From Paenibacillus peoriae KCTC 3763 (GTDB taxonomy: Bacteria; Bacillota; Bacilli; Paenibacillales; Paenibacillaceae), in the NCBI RefSeq assembly GCF_000236805.1, contig NZ_AGFX01000013.1:57466-121465 (forward strand): 64,000 bases of DNA, read 5' to 3'. The first letter of the stretch is position 1, and each line of letters opens with the position of its first letter. Below, in pieces: positions 34,976-46,088 of the stretch. Below the pieces are notes generated by a model that had not been told where the DNA came from, did not search any database, and worked only from the letters and a program-made list of their open reading frames with translations. The position numbers and the translations under genes are program-made.

Positions 34976-35129
34976 TGATCACAGTTCTCCTTTATACCGT
35001 TTCAAAAAATCAAACATCAGAAACTTTTAAGAAAATACTTTCTTTCCTTTATCTTAAGCAAAATTGACGGAAAGGAGACCTTCATATGACCCAAGAAACG
35101 ATTCTTATTATGCTAAAAATAAATTACCA

Positions 35130-35726
35130 TTATGCTTTGCTCCTCTTCCGATTTTTAAGAATCATGAATATGAAAATTCCTATGATTAAGGCAAGTCCCA
35201 CATATATACCGTAGTGATAAATCATTGTCCCTATTGTTTCCACATGGCCGCCTGCAAATTGACCAACTACAAAAAAGACAGACGTCCAAGCAAGCCCGGC
35301 TGTATAGGAATAAAGGATATAATGGCGATAGGGCATTTTATTAATTCCGACTAAATAGGGAACAATATGCCTTACCACCGGAAAAAAGTAACTAAAGCTT
35401 AATGCAAAATTGCCATATTTATTTAGCAGGTGTTCTGACGTTTGTATAGGCTTCTCCAAACTTTTTTTACGGCGAAGTTTATCAAGCACTGGCGAACCGA
35501 AAAATTTGCCTAAAATATAACCAAGGGATAGCCCGGAAATAACTCCTAGATAGGTGACAATAAATGCTGGAAAAGAATGGAGTAAACCTGCTTTGCTAAC
35601 GGCTCCGCCGGTCATAACGACAACCTCGTCCGGTATTGGCATTCCAACAATTCCGAGCCATAGCGCAAAGAACAGGGCAGCGTAACCGAACTGCGCAATC
35701 AAATGAATTAATGTGTCATAATTCAC
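35130..35726 (-). CDS. DedA-family membrane protein (second of pair)
   Basis: A 198-residue integral membrane protein of the DedA/SNARE-associated family. It shows the re-entrant loop motif PIPDEVVVMTGGAVSK, GLSLGYILGKFFG and the arginine motif FSYFFPVVRHIVPYLVGI, followed by C-terminal helices and a basic tail. DedA proteins transport lipid phosphates such as undecaprenyl phosphate and help resistance to cationic peptides. The start is GTG at 35726 after AGGAGGGG, 29 bp behind its paralogue, so both are made together. Confidence 0.9.
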   Translation of the reverse strand: MNYDTLIHLIAQFGYAALFFALWLGIVGMPIPDEVVVMTGGAVSKAGLLHSFPAFIVTYLGVISGLSLGYILGKFFGSPVLDKLRRKKSLEKPIQTSEHLLNKYGNFALSFSYFFPVVRHIVPYLVGINKMPYRHYILYSYTAGLAWTSVFFVVGQFAGGHVETIGTMIYHYGIYVGLALIIGIFIFMILKNRKRSKA

Positions 35727-35755
35727 TTATATCCCCTCCTTTTCTCTTATTTTCT

Positions 35756-36367
35756 TCATTTATTCAACGGCTTATGCAGTAAAGATGAGTTGGATAATTT
35801 CGTCTTGAACCATCTGGTTGTGATAAAAATGCCCCCGGCTATCATTAGAGCAACCACGGCCAATTTAGGGTCGATCAAACCTAGCAAATTCAATATATAA
35901 TGTCCAAAGAACTTGCCAAAAGCAAAGAACGTAGCAGTCCAAACAAACGCGCTGGAATACGAAATTAAAGCAAACTTCTTATACGAGACACCGTTTAGAC
36001 CAATGAATACAGGCAGAATATACCGAACGACTGGTATTAAAAATCCAAGACACATTGCAACATCCCCGTGTCGTTTAAAAAGTTTCTCTGCTTTCTGGAA
36101 ATGACGGTTGTTTTGGAACTTTGGTTTGAATTTCTCCCCAAAGATTCTGCCTGCAAAATAGGCAAATGTAATGGCTGTAAATAAGCCAGCGAGGATAACA
36201 ATATATACAATCCACGGGTTTAAAGCTCCGTTGTTACTCAAAATCCCACCTGTTAGTATGGTTAATTCATTAGGAACCGGAACCCCGAATGGGCCTAGGC
36301 AGAAGGCTAGGAAAAAAAAGAGATATCCATAATGATCAACTAGCTGTAAGACGATATCGCTAATCAT
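35756..36367 (-). CDS. DedA-family membrane protein (first of pair)
   Basis: A 203-residue paralogue of the next gene. The motifs are VPVPNELTILTGGILSN, ITFAYFAGRIFGEKF and GFLIPVVRYILPVFIGL. The gene starts with ATG after GAGGAGG and is the first cistron behind the box promoter at 36400-36455, about 26 bases from the predicted transcription start. Having two divergent DedA copies side by side may mean two lipid cargos or a heteromer. The operon probably continues into the glycosyltransferase and deacetylase genes. Confidence 0.9.
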   Translation of the reverse strand: MISDIVLQLVDHYGYLFFFLAFCLGPFGVPVPNELTILTGGILSNNGALNPWIVYIVILAGLFTAITFAYFAGRIFGEKFKPKFQNNRHFQKAEKLFKRHGDVAMCLGFLIPVVRYILPVFIGLNGVSYKKFALISYSSAFVWTATFFAFGKFFGHYILNLLGLIDPKLAVVALMIAGGIFITTRWFKTKLSNSSLLHKPLNK

Positions 36368-36399
36368 GTTCTAACCTCCTCGTTAATGTCGATGAGAGT

Positions 36400-36455
36400 A
36401 TATTAATATAAAAATCTTAGGAGCTTATGGGGATATTTCTAAAGAAATTCTGAAG
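36400..36455 (-). promoter_or_regulatory. Shared three-repeat promoter box, copy 4 (DedA operon)
   Basis: On the minus strand: CTTCAGA, CTTTAGA and CCTAAGA, starts 11 and 23 bp apart, then nine bases and TAATAT. Same geometry as the other three copies in the island. Confidence 0.75.
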
Positions 36456-36533
36456 CAATGCAAAAACGCCTTTAATTCTCCCCTCCAAGCCATGGCTTGA
36501 CATCTTGAGCTGTTTTTACGGCGAATATAAGAA

Positions 36534-36569
36534 AGGTCTGATCAGCTTTTAACCAAGCTAATCAGACCT
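36534..36569. terminator. 15-bp inverted repeat in the 36.4-36.9 kb gap
   Basis: AGGTCTGATCAGCTT (36534-36548) pairs with AAGCTAATCAGACCT (36555-36569) with a single mismatch. No strong T-run follows. The rest of the gap 36570-36880 shows no gene. Confidence 0.45.
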
Positions 36570-36882
36570 CAATTATTTGATCCCAACCCTTTGGTGATGC
36601 TGCTTCTTTATAAGCCGATGAAATTTGAAAAAAAGAGAATTCACTCTCCTATCCGGCAGCTAACAGTGTCAGTTGAAGCTGCTTCTTCTCATGCCTCCTA
36701 TGGAATGTGGAGAAGCTCCGCTTCCTGACCTCTTATTTCAATCCCCCATTTTTTAAATTTTTTAGAACTATATGCACAAATTACCCAGAAATTTTTGTTA
36801 AGATCCTAAGATACGCCGATGTAAAAATGTCATTACCGACAGATCCCTTAAAATAAGTATCATACCGGCCCCAATAATAAAG

Positions 36883-36930
36883 ACAGCGGCAAGCCTTGGA
36901 CGAGAAAATAAAGTCCTAGATAGCCGCTGT
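36883..36930 (-). terminator. Terminator-like hairpin after the EamA gene
   Basis: ACAGCGGC at 36883 pairs with GCCGCTGT at 36923-36930, with inner GGAC/GTCC. On the minus strand it is followed by CTTTATTATT. It starts ten bases after the EamA stop codon. Confidence 0.65.
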
Positions 36931-36939
36931 ATTATTAAA

Positions 36940-37815
36940 CTAACGAAGGGTCCATTTCTTCTCTCCGCCTACTTCACCTATCCATATGGAGCCCAATAGC
37001 AAGACGGCGCCGATTAGCTGTTGCAAAGTCATCCTCTCTTCAACAACCAGAACTGAAATTAATAGCGAAGTTAGGGGGTCGATATAACTCAATACAGCGA
37101 TGCTTTGGCCTTTAAGTCCTTTCATTCCGGCAAAGAAAAGATAAAATCCAACCCCGCCATGAACGATACCCAACACAAGCATCAATATAACCGTGGTGCT
37201 GGTGAATGAATAGAAATTGAAGCCATCCGTGAACAGCACAAATGGGGACAACATTATAACCGATAAGCCAAGCTGCAACAGCGTATTTGCCAACCCGTCC
37301 AGGTCCCGAATAAACTTGTTAACCAGCGTCAAAACGGCATAGAAACCCGCCGCGACTAGTCCATAGCTGATGCCGAGCAGATGGTGCCCGGTTGTTTCCG
37401 CCCTGCCGTTTTGTAAGATAAAGAACAAGCCCAGCAGAGCAATGCCGATACATACCGCTTTTTTGAGCGACAGCTTTTCATTCAAAACGAAAGGTGAGAG
37501 TATAATAACCAGAACAGGTGCAAAATAATAGCTCAATGCCGCATTGGCAATCGTTGTCTCTTTATATGCCTGAAACAGAAATATCCAGTTGCCGCTCAAA
37601 GCAATGCTCGCAATGAATAGAGCGGCGGCATTCTTTTTCACCCTACGCCACGATACTTTCTGCTTAGTCCATACGAAGACGACAAGCAGAAACAGAGCGC
37701 CGATCATGCTCAAGAACAACGCAATTTTACTTGAAGACATATCGATATATTTTGCAAACACACCAACAGCGCCAAAGATGATCATCGACAAGATAAAATA
37801 AATTTTTTCCTTCAC
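36940..37815 (-). CDS. EamA-family (DMT) transporter
   Basis: A 291-residue membrane protein with two EamA repeats and ten hydrophobic segments (for example IIFGAVGVFAKYIDMSS, ALSYYFAPVLVIILSPFVLNEKL and the second repeat AVLSYIDPLTSLLISVLVVEERM). Members export or exchange metabolites such as amino acids. The start is GTG at 37815 after GCAGGAA. It is divergent from a LysR regulator, the usual arrangement in which the regulator controls the transporter. The substrate is unknown. Confidence 0.88.
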   Translation of the reverse strand: MKEKIYFILSMIIFGAVGVFAKYIDMSSSKIALFLSMIGALFLLVVFVWTKQKVSWRRVKKNAAALFIASIALSGNWIFLFQAYKETTIANAALSYYFAPVLVIILSPFVLNEKLSLKKAVCIGIALLGLFFILQNGRAETTGHHLLGISYGLVAAGFYAVLTLVNKFIRDLDGLANTLLQLGLSVIMLSPFVLFTDGFNFYSFTSTTVILMLVLGIVHGGVGFYLFFAGMKGLKGQSIAVLSYIDPLTSLLISVLVVEERMTLQQLIGAVLLLGSIWIGEVGGEKKWTLR

Positions 37816-37874
37816 TTGTTATTCCTGCTTTCTACTAATATGATGGTGAGTCCAATGATAGTCCGCCCTTACAT

Positions 37875-37938
37875 ACAGTAGAATCTATGGATGAACCAGC
37901 AGAATTCATATAGTTACCATGACAGTAGATTCTACTGT
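37875..37938. promoter_or_regulatory. Paired ACAGTAGA palindromes between EamA and LysR genes
   Basis: ACAGTAGATTCTACTGT (37922-37938) is an inverted repeat with 8-bp arms around one base. A related sequence, ACAGTAGAATCTA, starts at 37875, 47 bp away. Both lie in the divergent interval, between 60 and 125 bp from the transporter start, and are candidate LysR-type binding sites. Confidence 0.55.
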
Positions 37939-38173
37939 TGTTGTCTTTATCCATCAAAACACCAAAAACAGTAGCAGCACCTATTTTTACGCCTAACATA
38001 CTTTCTAACTGTTCAGCTGAGGCGAAGGAAACACGAGAAATCCCTAGTTTTTTACTAAATTCCTTTCATTTGAGTTCTATTGCCCTATAGTGTATCATCC
38101 GCATTATCATTACAAAAGCGAATGTTTTTCATGCATATGATGATAAAATCAGATAGTTGGAGGTCAACATCAC

Positions 38174-38983
38174 ATGGATAAAAATATACAGAAATATTTA
38201 GCACTAATCAAAACAGTAGAGTACGGGAGCTTTACAAAAGCCGCGGAGGCATTAAACTATTCACAGTCAGGTATCAGCCGTATGATTAACGATTTAGAAG
38301 CAGAATGGAAGATATCTCTCCTTGAGCGTGGACGCTCGGGCGTACGTCTGACTTCCGAAGGTCTAAAAGTACTTCCATACGCAAAAAGTGTATGTAATGA
38401 ATATCAGAACCTGCAAACGCAAATTGACGAATTACACGGACTACAATCTGGGTTAATTCGGATTGGGACATTTTCTAGTGTAGCTACCCATTGGCTTCCT
38501 AATATAATCAAAGCATTTCAGAAAACATATCCGAACATTGACTATGAGCTTTTGCTTGGCGACTATACGGAAATCGAAAGCTGGATTTTGGAAGGGCGCG
38601 TGGATTGCGGTTTTCTTAGGCTCCCCACACAAACCAAACTGGATACGATCTTTTTAGAGCAAGACAAGCTGCTTGTGATCTTGCCGGAAAACCACTCACT
38701 CGCCGATTGTGATCGTTTTCCTGTCAAAGCATTAGGCGAAGAACCATTTATGCTCTTGGAAAAAGGCGCAAAGGCTGAAATATCGGAAATATTAGGTATC
38801 AGCATTTTACCGGAACTTATTTTGAAGCGTATTCCCTATCGAATTGTATTAAGAGAACTCGAAATACCGGCTTACCGCAAGATCGGCCTTGCTATGAAAG
38901 ATAAAGAATCGGCATCGCTCGCGGTCAAGCGATTTTTAGATTATCTGCAATACAGAAGTATTCCAGAAAAGACCTTATTATAA
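38174..38983 (+). CDS. LysR family transcriptional regulator
   Basis: A 269-residue regulator: helix-turn-helix in residues 1-62 (SFTKAAEALNYSQSGISRMINDLE, LLERGRSGVRLTSEG) and the periplasmic-binding-like effector domain (LIRIGTFSSVATHWLPNIIKAF to LAVKRFLDYL). TTGGAGG precedes the ATG. It is somewhat shorter than average at the C-terminus but intact. It probably regulates the divergent EamA exporter; the effector is unknown. Confidence 0.9.
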   Translation: MDKNIQKYLALIKTVEYGSFTKAAEALNYSQSGISRMINDLEAEWKISLLERGRSGVRLTSEGLKVLPYAKSVCNEYQNLQTQIDELHGLQSGLIRIGTFSSVATHWLPNIIKAFQKTYPNIDYELLLGDYTEIESWILEGRVDCGFLRLPTQTKLDTIFLEQDKLLVILPENHSLADCDRFPVKALGEEPFMLLEKGAKAEISEILGISILPELILKRIPYRIVLRELEIPAYRKIGLAMKDKESASLAVKRFLDYLQYRSIPEKTLL

Positions 38984-38997
38984 AAGGTTTATCGTGT

Positions 38998-39041
38998 ACG
39001 TCAAATAGCCCTCACCACTTGGTGAAGGTTATTTGACGTGC
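38998..39041 (+). terminator. Terminator of the LysR gene
   Basis: ACGTCAAATA and TATTTGACGT pair, with inner CCTCACC/GGTGAAGG, making a stem of about 19 bp with a four-base loop. A short TTTCT follows. Confidence 0.75.
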
Positions 39042-39271
39042 CTTTCTACAATGTCATTACATTAAACTGTCCTTTAACTTAATGAAGTGTCGACAGTCTA
39101 ACACTTTATTTTTCAGTTCAATACTTTATCTGCTTTGAACAACCTATTGTCGGGTGGCAAAAAAGAGTGGAACCATTAGAAATTAGTACAAACTGCCTTA
39201 CCCGATTTAAAGTAATGCTCTCCCTTTTTAAGTTCATGAGGAGAGAAAAAATCTATATCAGGATAAAGTTG

Positions 39272-39591
39272 TCATGCGACCAAATATTGTATCGAATCGT
39301 TCATGATTATGAAAACATTGACCTGGTTGTACTTTGGGGCTCCTCTTCTTCCCATTGGGTCAAAGAACTGCCGTCCTCCACCCCGGGAGGCCCTTTCGAG
39401 AATTCGTTCCAGCAAGTCGTTCTGTTCTTCGAGAGAAGAATGGTCGAGTTGTGCTTACGAGGAGCTCGGCGCTCCGGCATACCCTTGCGGCTTCACCGCT
39501 CCCCTTTGCCATGAGCCTTCATGTGAAGTTGGCTGCTTTCGTTGCTCTTCGCGCGAAACTGTTTTCGGGCAGAGTTTGCCAATGCGTTTGG
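39272..39591 (-). mobile_element. Degenerate mobile-element-like fragment (possibly group II intron)
   Basis: This GC-rich stretch differs in composition from both sides. On the minus strand 39272-39454 reads AQLDHSSLEEQNDLLERIL and then ASRGGGRQFFDPMGRRG, ending at a TGA. NDLLERILER resembles the N-terminus of group II intron reverse transcriptases, and the preceding DNA has short hairpins (AGCGGTGAAGCCGC). The catalytic part is absent. It abuts the point at which the YitT-like gene loses its C-terminus, so it may mark an insertion or deletion. The identification is weak. Confidence 0.3.
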
Positions 39592-40191
39592 TTATGTGCG
39601 GCGGAATCTTGCAATAAGATTGGGCACCGATTTTGTGAAGTCCATCGTACGTCCCATAATGATCGACGCTAAGAAAGTGTAGAATGCCGTCGTGATATCC
39701 ATGACCACCGCTCCAAGTATAAGCACAAAAAAATCAAATGCAATATGAATCGTACCCATCTTTAGTTTAGGAAAATGAAGTTGAATTAACCGGCCTAACA
39801 GGCCAACGCCCCCGCTGGTCAACCCTTGGCCAAAAACGATTCCCGATCCGAATCCCAAGAACGCCCCTCCAATCAAAATGCCTAACCATAAGGGAGGATG
39901 TACCCAATTTCGGATGGGATACAATAGGTCAAGGAAGACGGACAAAGCCCCTGCAACAATCACGGTCTGGATGACTAAGGAGCGGCTAATCCGTTTCCAG
40001 GCCAGTAATAACAAAGGAATATTAAGAGCAAACACGACGATACCCGGATTCCAATTCAAAGTATAGAGCGTAAGAACCCCGATTCCCGGGAATCCTGTAC
40101 TGAATAAGTGAACGGGAACATATCCTGCGTTTATGCCTAAACCCATAATAAAACACCCAATAAACGAAATCATAATGTTTTTCACTTTCAA
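39592..40191 (-). pseudogene. YitT-family membrane protein, C-terminally truncated
   Basis: Residues 1-180 match the YitT family: N-terminal helices with LGINAGYVPVHLFSTG, then GILIGGAFLGFGSGIVFGQGLTSGG, and FYTFLASIIMGRTMDF. Full members have about 280 residues and end in a DUF2179 domain; here the similarity stops after TMDFTKS and the reading ends in SVPNLIARFRRT, inside foreign-looking sequence. A TTG start at 40191 follows GGAGGTTC. The gene is the last of the beta-glucoside operon (22 bp after licT). It might still make a membrane protein, but the soluble domain is lost. Confidence 0.7.
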
Positions 40192-40213
40192 TATTAAAGA
40201 ACCTCCGTCTAGT

Positions 40214-41062
40214 CTAGGCCAACTGGTTATGGGAGATCAGCCTGTGAATATGCACGGCCAGATAGGTGAGCTCCTCGTTTGGAATGGTCTTTCCATACAC
40301 TTGGTTAATATACTCCTTGATCTTGAAAGCCCCGTCCATCGCCTGCGGATATAGGCTGGCGATTTGCTCAAACAGGATGTTGTCCGTAGCCTCCAGCATT
40401 TTATCCGTATAAAACCGCTCCACAAAAAACTTCACATGGGTTACAAAGCGGGTATAATGGACGTTTTCCGTATCCATGTCGATATTCATCGAATATCTCA
40501 CCAGGTTGACGATGCTGCCAATCATTTTGGCCATCTTCATGCCGTCTTTGGATTCCTTCTCCCCGCTTTGGGCATTGATTAAATGAAAAGCGATGTTGGC
40601 CGCTTCCTCCTTGGGCATTTCGATGTGCAGCTTTTCTTTGATCAGCTCTAAGGAGAAGAGTCCGATTTCAAATTCCTCAGTATAGTAATTTTTAATTTCC
40701 CAAAACACTTTGTTGGTAATCGCGATTTTTTTAGACAACCGTTCCACCGCAAAGTGCAAATGATCCATTAGGGTAAAATAGATCCCCGTGTTGAGCTTGG
40801 TTTGCAGCTTCTTTTCCGCGTAAACCACAATCCGCCCGGTCAGTTCCACGTATACCGGAGGAATGGCATCCAATAATCCGTGATACTCTTTGACTTTGAC
40901 ATTTTCAACGGGTACGAAGATTTGGTCGGCTTGGTGTTCCTCGACGGTATTGCCCGCTTTTTGGCCGTAACCAATGCCTTTGCCAAACAGAATGTATTCT
41001 TTTTCCTGCTCATCCTCTACCAAAATTACGCTGGAATTCAACACTTTTTTGATTTTGATCAC
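40214..41062 (-). CDS. licT: BglG-family antiterminator LicT
   Basis: A 282-residue RNA-binding antiterminator: CAT RNA-binding domain (1-55, MIKIKKVLNSSVILVEDEQ), PRD1 (about 65-170, with LMDHLHFAVERL) and PRD2 (about 175-282, VKFFVERFYTDKML and LTYLAVHIHRL), both holding the His residues phosphorylated by the PTS. I start at the GTG at 41062, eight bases after AGGAAGG; the GTG at 41071 overlaps that site. It binds the target sequence in the bglP leader (44531-44559) when beta-glucoside is present and lets transcription pass the terminator. Confidence 0.92.
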   Translation of the reverse strand: MIKIKKVLNSSVILVEDEQEKEYILFGKGIGYGQKAGNTVEEHQADQIFVPVENVKVKEYHGLLDAIPPVYVELTGRIVVYAEKKLQTKLNTGIYFTLMDHLHFAVERLSKKIAITNKVFWEIKNYYTEEFEIGLFSLELIKEKLHIEMPKEEAANIAFHLINAQSGEKESKDGMKMAKMIGSIVNLVRYSMNIDMDTENVHYTRFVTHVKFFVERFYTDKMLEATDNILFEQIASLYPQAMDGAFKIKEYINQVYGKTIPNEELTYLAVHIHRLISHNQLA

Positions 41063-41094
41063 ACGGGTCACCTTCCTAATCGAAAGATGGGAAA

Positions 41095-44434
<3,340 letters not shown>

Positions 44435-44489
44435 GTTCATGCTCCTTCCTTTTGTAATTTTGCGAAAGGAAGCAGGCTTTTTTGCAAAT

Positions 44490-44536
44490 AAAAAAGGACC
44501 TAAAACGACAAATACAATATTTGTCATTTTAGATCC
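44490..44536 (-). terminator. Leader terminator of the bgl operon
   Basis: On the minus strand GGATCTAAAATGACAAATA pairs with the complementary arm ending GGTCC (two mismatches, three-base loop) and TTTTTT follows. It lies between promoter and bglP and is the structure that LicT prevents. Confidence 0.9.
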
Positions 44537-44559
44537 TGCCTGCATTACCAGTCACATGT
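44531..44559 (-). promoter_or_regulatory. LicT ribonucleic antiterminator (RAT) target
   Basis: On the minus strand the leader contains GTGACTGGTAATGCAGGCAG followed by GATCT, the BglG/LicT target pattern (TGTTACTG-(N)-GCAGGCA-A). Its 3' end overlaps the first arm of the terminator hairpin, as required for the mutually exclusive structures. Confidence 0.85.
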
Positions 44560-44584
44560 CTAATAGGTATGTTCGATTGATTGA

Positions 44585-44613
44585 ATTATAAATCAGATTT
44601 TTGAAAGCGTCAA
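44585..44613 (-). promoter_or_regulatory. Sigma-A promoter of the bgl operon
   Basis: On the minus strand TTGACG (44613-44608) and TATAAT (44590-44585) are separated by 17 bp, a near-consensus promoter. Transcription should start near 44578, leaving a leader of about 140 bases that contains the RAT and terminator. Confidence 0.85.
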
Positions 44614-44615
44614 CA
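44602..44615. promoter_or_regulatory. Putative catabolite-responsive element (cre) over the bgl -35
   Basis: TGAAAGCGTCAACA differs from the cre consensus TGWAANCGNTNWCA at one position and overlaps the -35 box, where CcpA binding would repress. This fits glucose repression of a beta-glucoside operon. Confidence 0.55.
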
Positions 44616-45055
44616 TTATTTCTCAGTCGGCAGTAATCAAGGGTGATTAGCAAGTTTGGCGATACTTAAAATTGGAAGTAATTCCTTGCTATTCAAAATG
44701 AATTGGACCCGGAATGACCAGTTACATTATAGTTGTGAAGTGACTTTAGTTACATGTTAATTTAACTAAACATTTCATAAAAAAGAATTTATCTCCTTAG
44801 ATATTAAAAAGTCCGTATCACATGTTTAATATCTTGGACAAACTCGTCATATTGAGAGCTTTCAACCGAGAAGTTCCCCCATACTTGAAACCTCCCTAAA
44901 TTAACGAGTATTTTACATAATAAAGTTAAAATTCCATGTCCAAACTCCTTCCCTCATTCCTCAATATGCTGGATGGAAACGTACATACCTCTCCTCCAAA
45001 GCAAATAGGCCCTCTTTCGTTAAAATATTGGTGGTCCCCCTTGACAAACATTAGC
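44616..45055. other. Gene-free AT-rich stretch
   Basis: No gene, repeat or structured element is evident between the bgl promoter and the decayed repeat at 45056. Confidence 0.4.
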
Positions 45056-45208
45056 TGATTTTCTTGCCTCGCGCTTGCTTATAGACGTTGACTAACGTAT
45101 TTAGGCCAGTCACAATACCGATCAGCTTCAGTACAACATCCAACAGCTTCAGAAACAATACTCCGTTTTCTTTGACTGATTACGCATCAATTGCTCGTAA
45201 TGTACGCT
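45056..45208 (-). repeat. Decayed short ORF, left copy flanking the 45-50 kb insert
   Basis: On the minus strand MRNQSKKTE at 45208 changes frame and continues as FLKLLDVVLKLIGIVTGLN and TLVNVYKQARGKKIS, ending at a TAA. The part TLVNVYKQARGKK and its DNA (for example GCTTATAGACGTT with CTCGCGCT before it) recur at 50597-50700. The family is not recognised; two frameshifted copies in direct orientation flank the TetR-to-MFS cassette. Confidence 0.55.
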
Positions 45209-45255
45209 ACTTAATTTCAAGCATTCCACTAATTATAAAAGGAATTCAAAGTTTT

Positions 45256-45960
45256 TTATTTATAGTTTAGTATGTATTCAAGAAGTTCACTCTTTTCACA
45301 CGGTATTTTTGAATGATTTAATAAAAAGTCAATAAGATAATCTAAGTACAATTCAGTAACTTTATACGGATCTTTATACTCCCCGCTTTTTATCTTGGCG
45401 CACATTCCCAAATGCAAAGCATAACAGAAATCAAAAATATATTTTTTATCTTTCTTATCGATATATCCATCTGTGATACAGGGATCAGCAATTAAGTTAT
45501 CACGTTCTTCAATACTAGCTCCTAAAATTCGTTTTTGAAGTTCAGATTCTTGCGAAAAATTCGAAATAGGAAAAAGCTTTAAATAAGTTGTGACTTGACT
45601 CAACACCTCATCACTATACTTTGAATAAAAGATATAAGGATATATCTCTGGTTTTTGAAAAGAAAAAATTGCGTATTCTCTCCAAGTTAATAGAAATGTA
45701 ATATAAGATTTGTTATCCGCAGCAATGGTATTGCTTAAGGAAACAAAGTATTCTAACACACTATTGATCAGTGAATAAGAAATCAACTGATTTAAGTTCT
45801 CAAAGTAATTATACAATGTTGCACTATTATACCCAGCGAGAGACGAGACCTTTCTAATTGTTACGTTTTCTATCCCTTCCTTTTCAATAATGCTTTGAGT
45901 CGCTTCAATAAAATATCCCATTATTCTTTTCCGTTGAATTTCTTTATTTTTACTTTTCAT
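45256..45960 (-). CDS. TetR/AcrR family transcriptional regulator
   Basis: A 234-residue regulator. The N-terminal TetR helix-turn-helix spans residues 12-60 (VTIRKVSSLAGYNSATLYNYFENLNQLI); the C-terminal ligand domain has no recognisable subfamily. The ATG at 45960 follows GAGAGGG; the in-frame ATG at 46011 would add 17 residues without a ribosome binding site. It is divergent from the ridA-racemase-OCD-MFS genes, and a 26-bp palindrome lies in a promoter between them, so it is their likely repressor. Base composition is AT-rich like the cassette and unlike the glm region. Confidence 0.87.
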   Translation of the reverse strand: MKSKNKEIQRKRIMGYFIEATQSIIEKEGIENVTIRKVSSLAGYNSATLYNYFENLNQLISYSLINSVLEYFVSLSNTIAADNKSYITFLLTWREYAIFSFQKPEIYPYIFYSKYSDEVLSQVTTYLKLFPISNFSQESELQKRILGASIEERDNLIADPCITDGYIDKKDKKYIFDFCYALHLGMCAKIKSGEYKDPYKVTELYLDYLIDFLLNHSKIPCEKSELLEYILNYK

Positions 45961-46058
45961 AATAAACCCTCTCAATTCAATTCTTATCTCTTTATTATAA
46001 AAGCACTCCATTTGGTTTGCACACTATAATCTCCATTAAGTATAAGCTAAAAAAGAAT

Positions 46059-46088
46059 TTGCATATTATAATCAATTGATTATAATAT
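46059..46088 (+). promoter_or_regulatory. Promoter with 26-bp palindromic operator
   Basis: The perfect palindrome at 46063-46088 (centre ATCAATTGAT, arms ATATTATA/TATAATAT) lies on a promoter with TTGCAT (46059-46064), a 16-bp spacer and TATAAT (46081-46086). A TetR-type dimer bound here would block RNA polymerase. The predicted transcript toward ridA has a leader of about 340 bases. Confidence 0.7.

Noticed and set aside
35005-35065. Possible fifth copy of the three-repeat promoter box before the MGDG-synthase-like gene
   Set aside because: Words such as CTTAAGA and CTTAAAA are present, but the 11/23/9 spacing and a -10 box do not fit.
44435-44545. N-terminal extension of BglP by 37 residues
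   Set aside because: The extension is encoded by the leader terminator and RAT region; the conserved EIIB start and the ribosome binding site fit the ATG at 44434.
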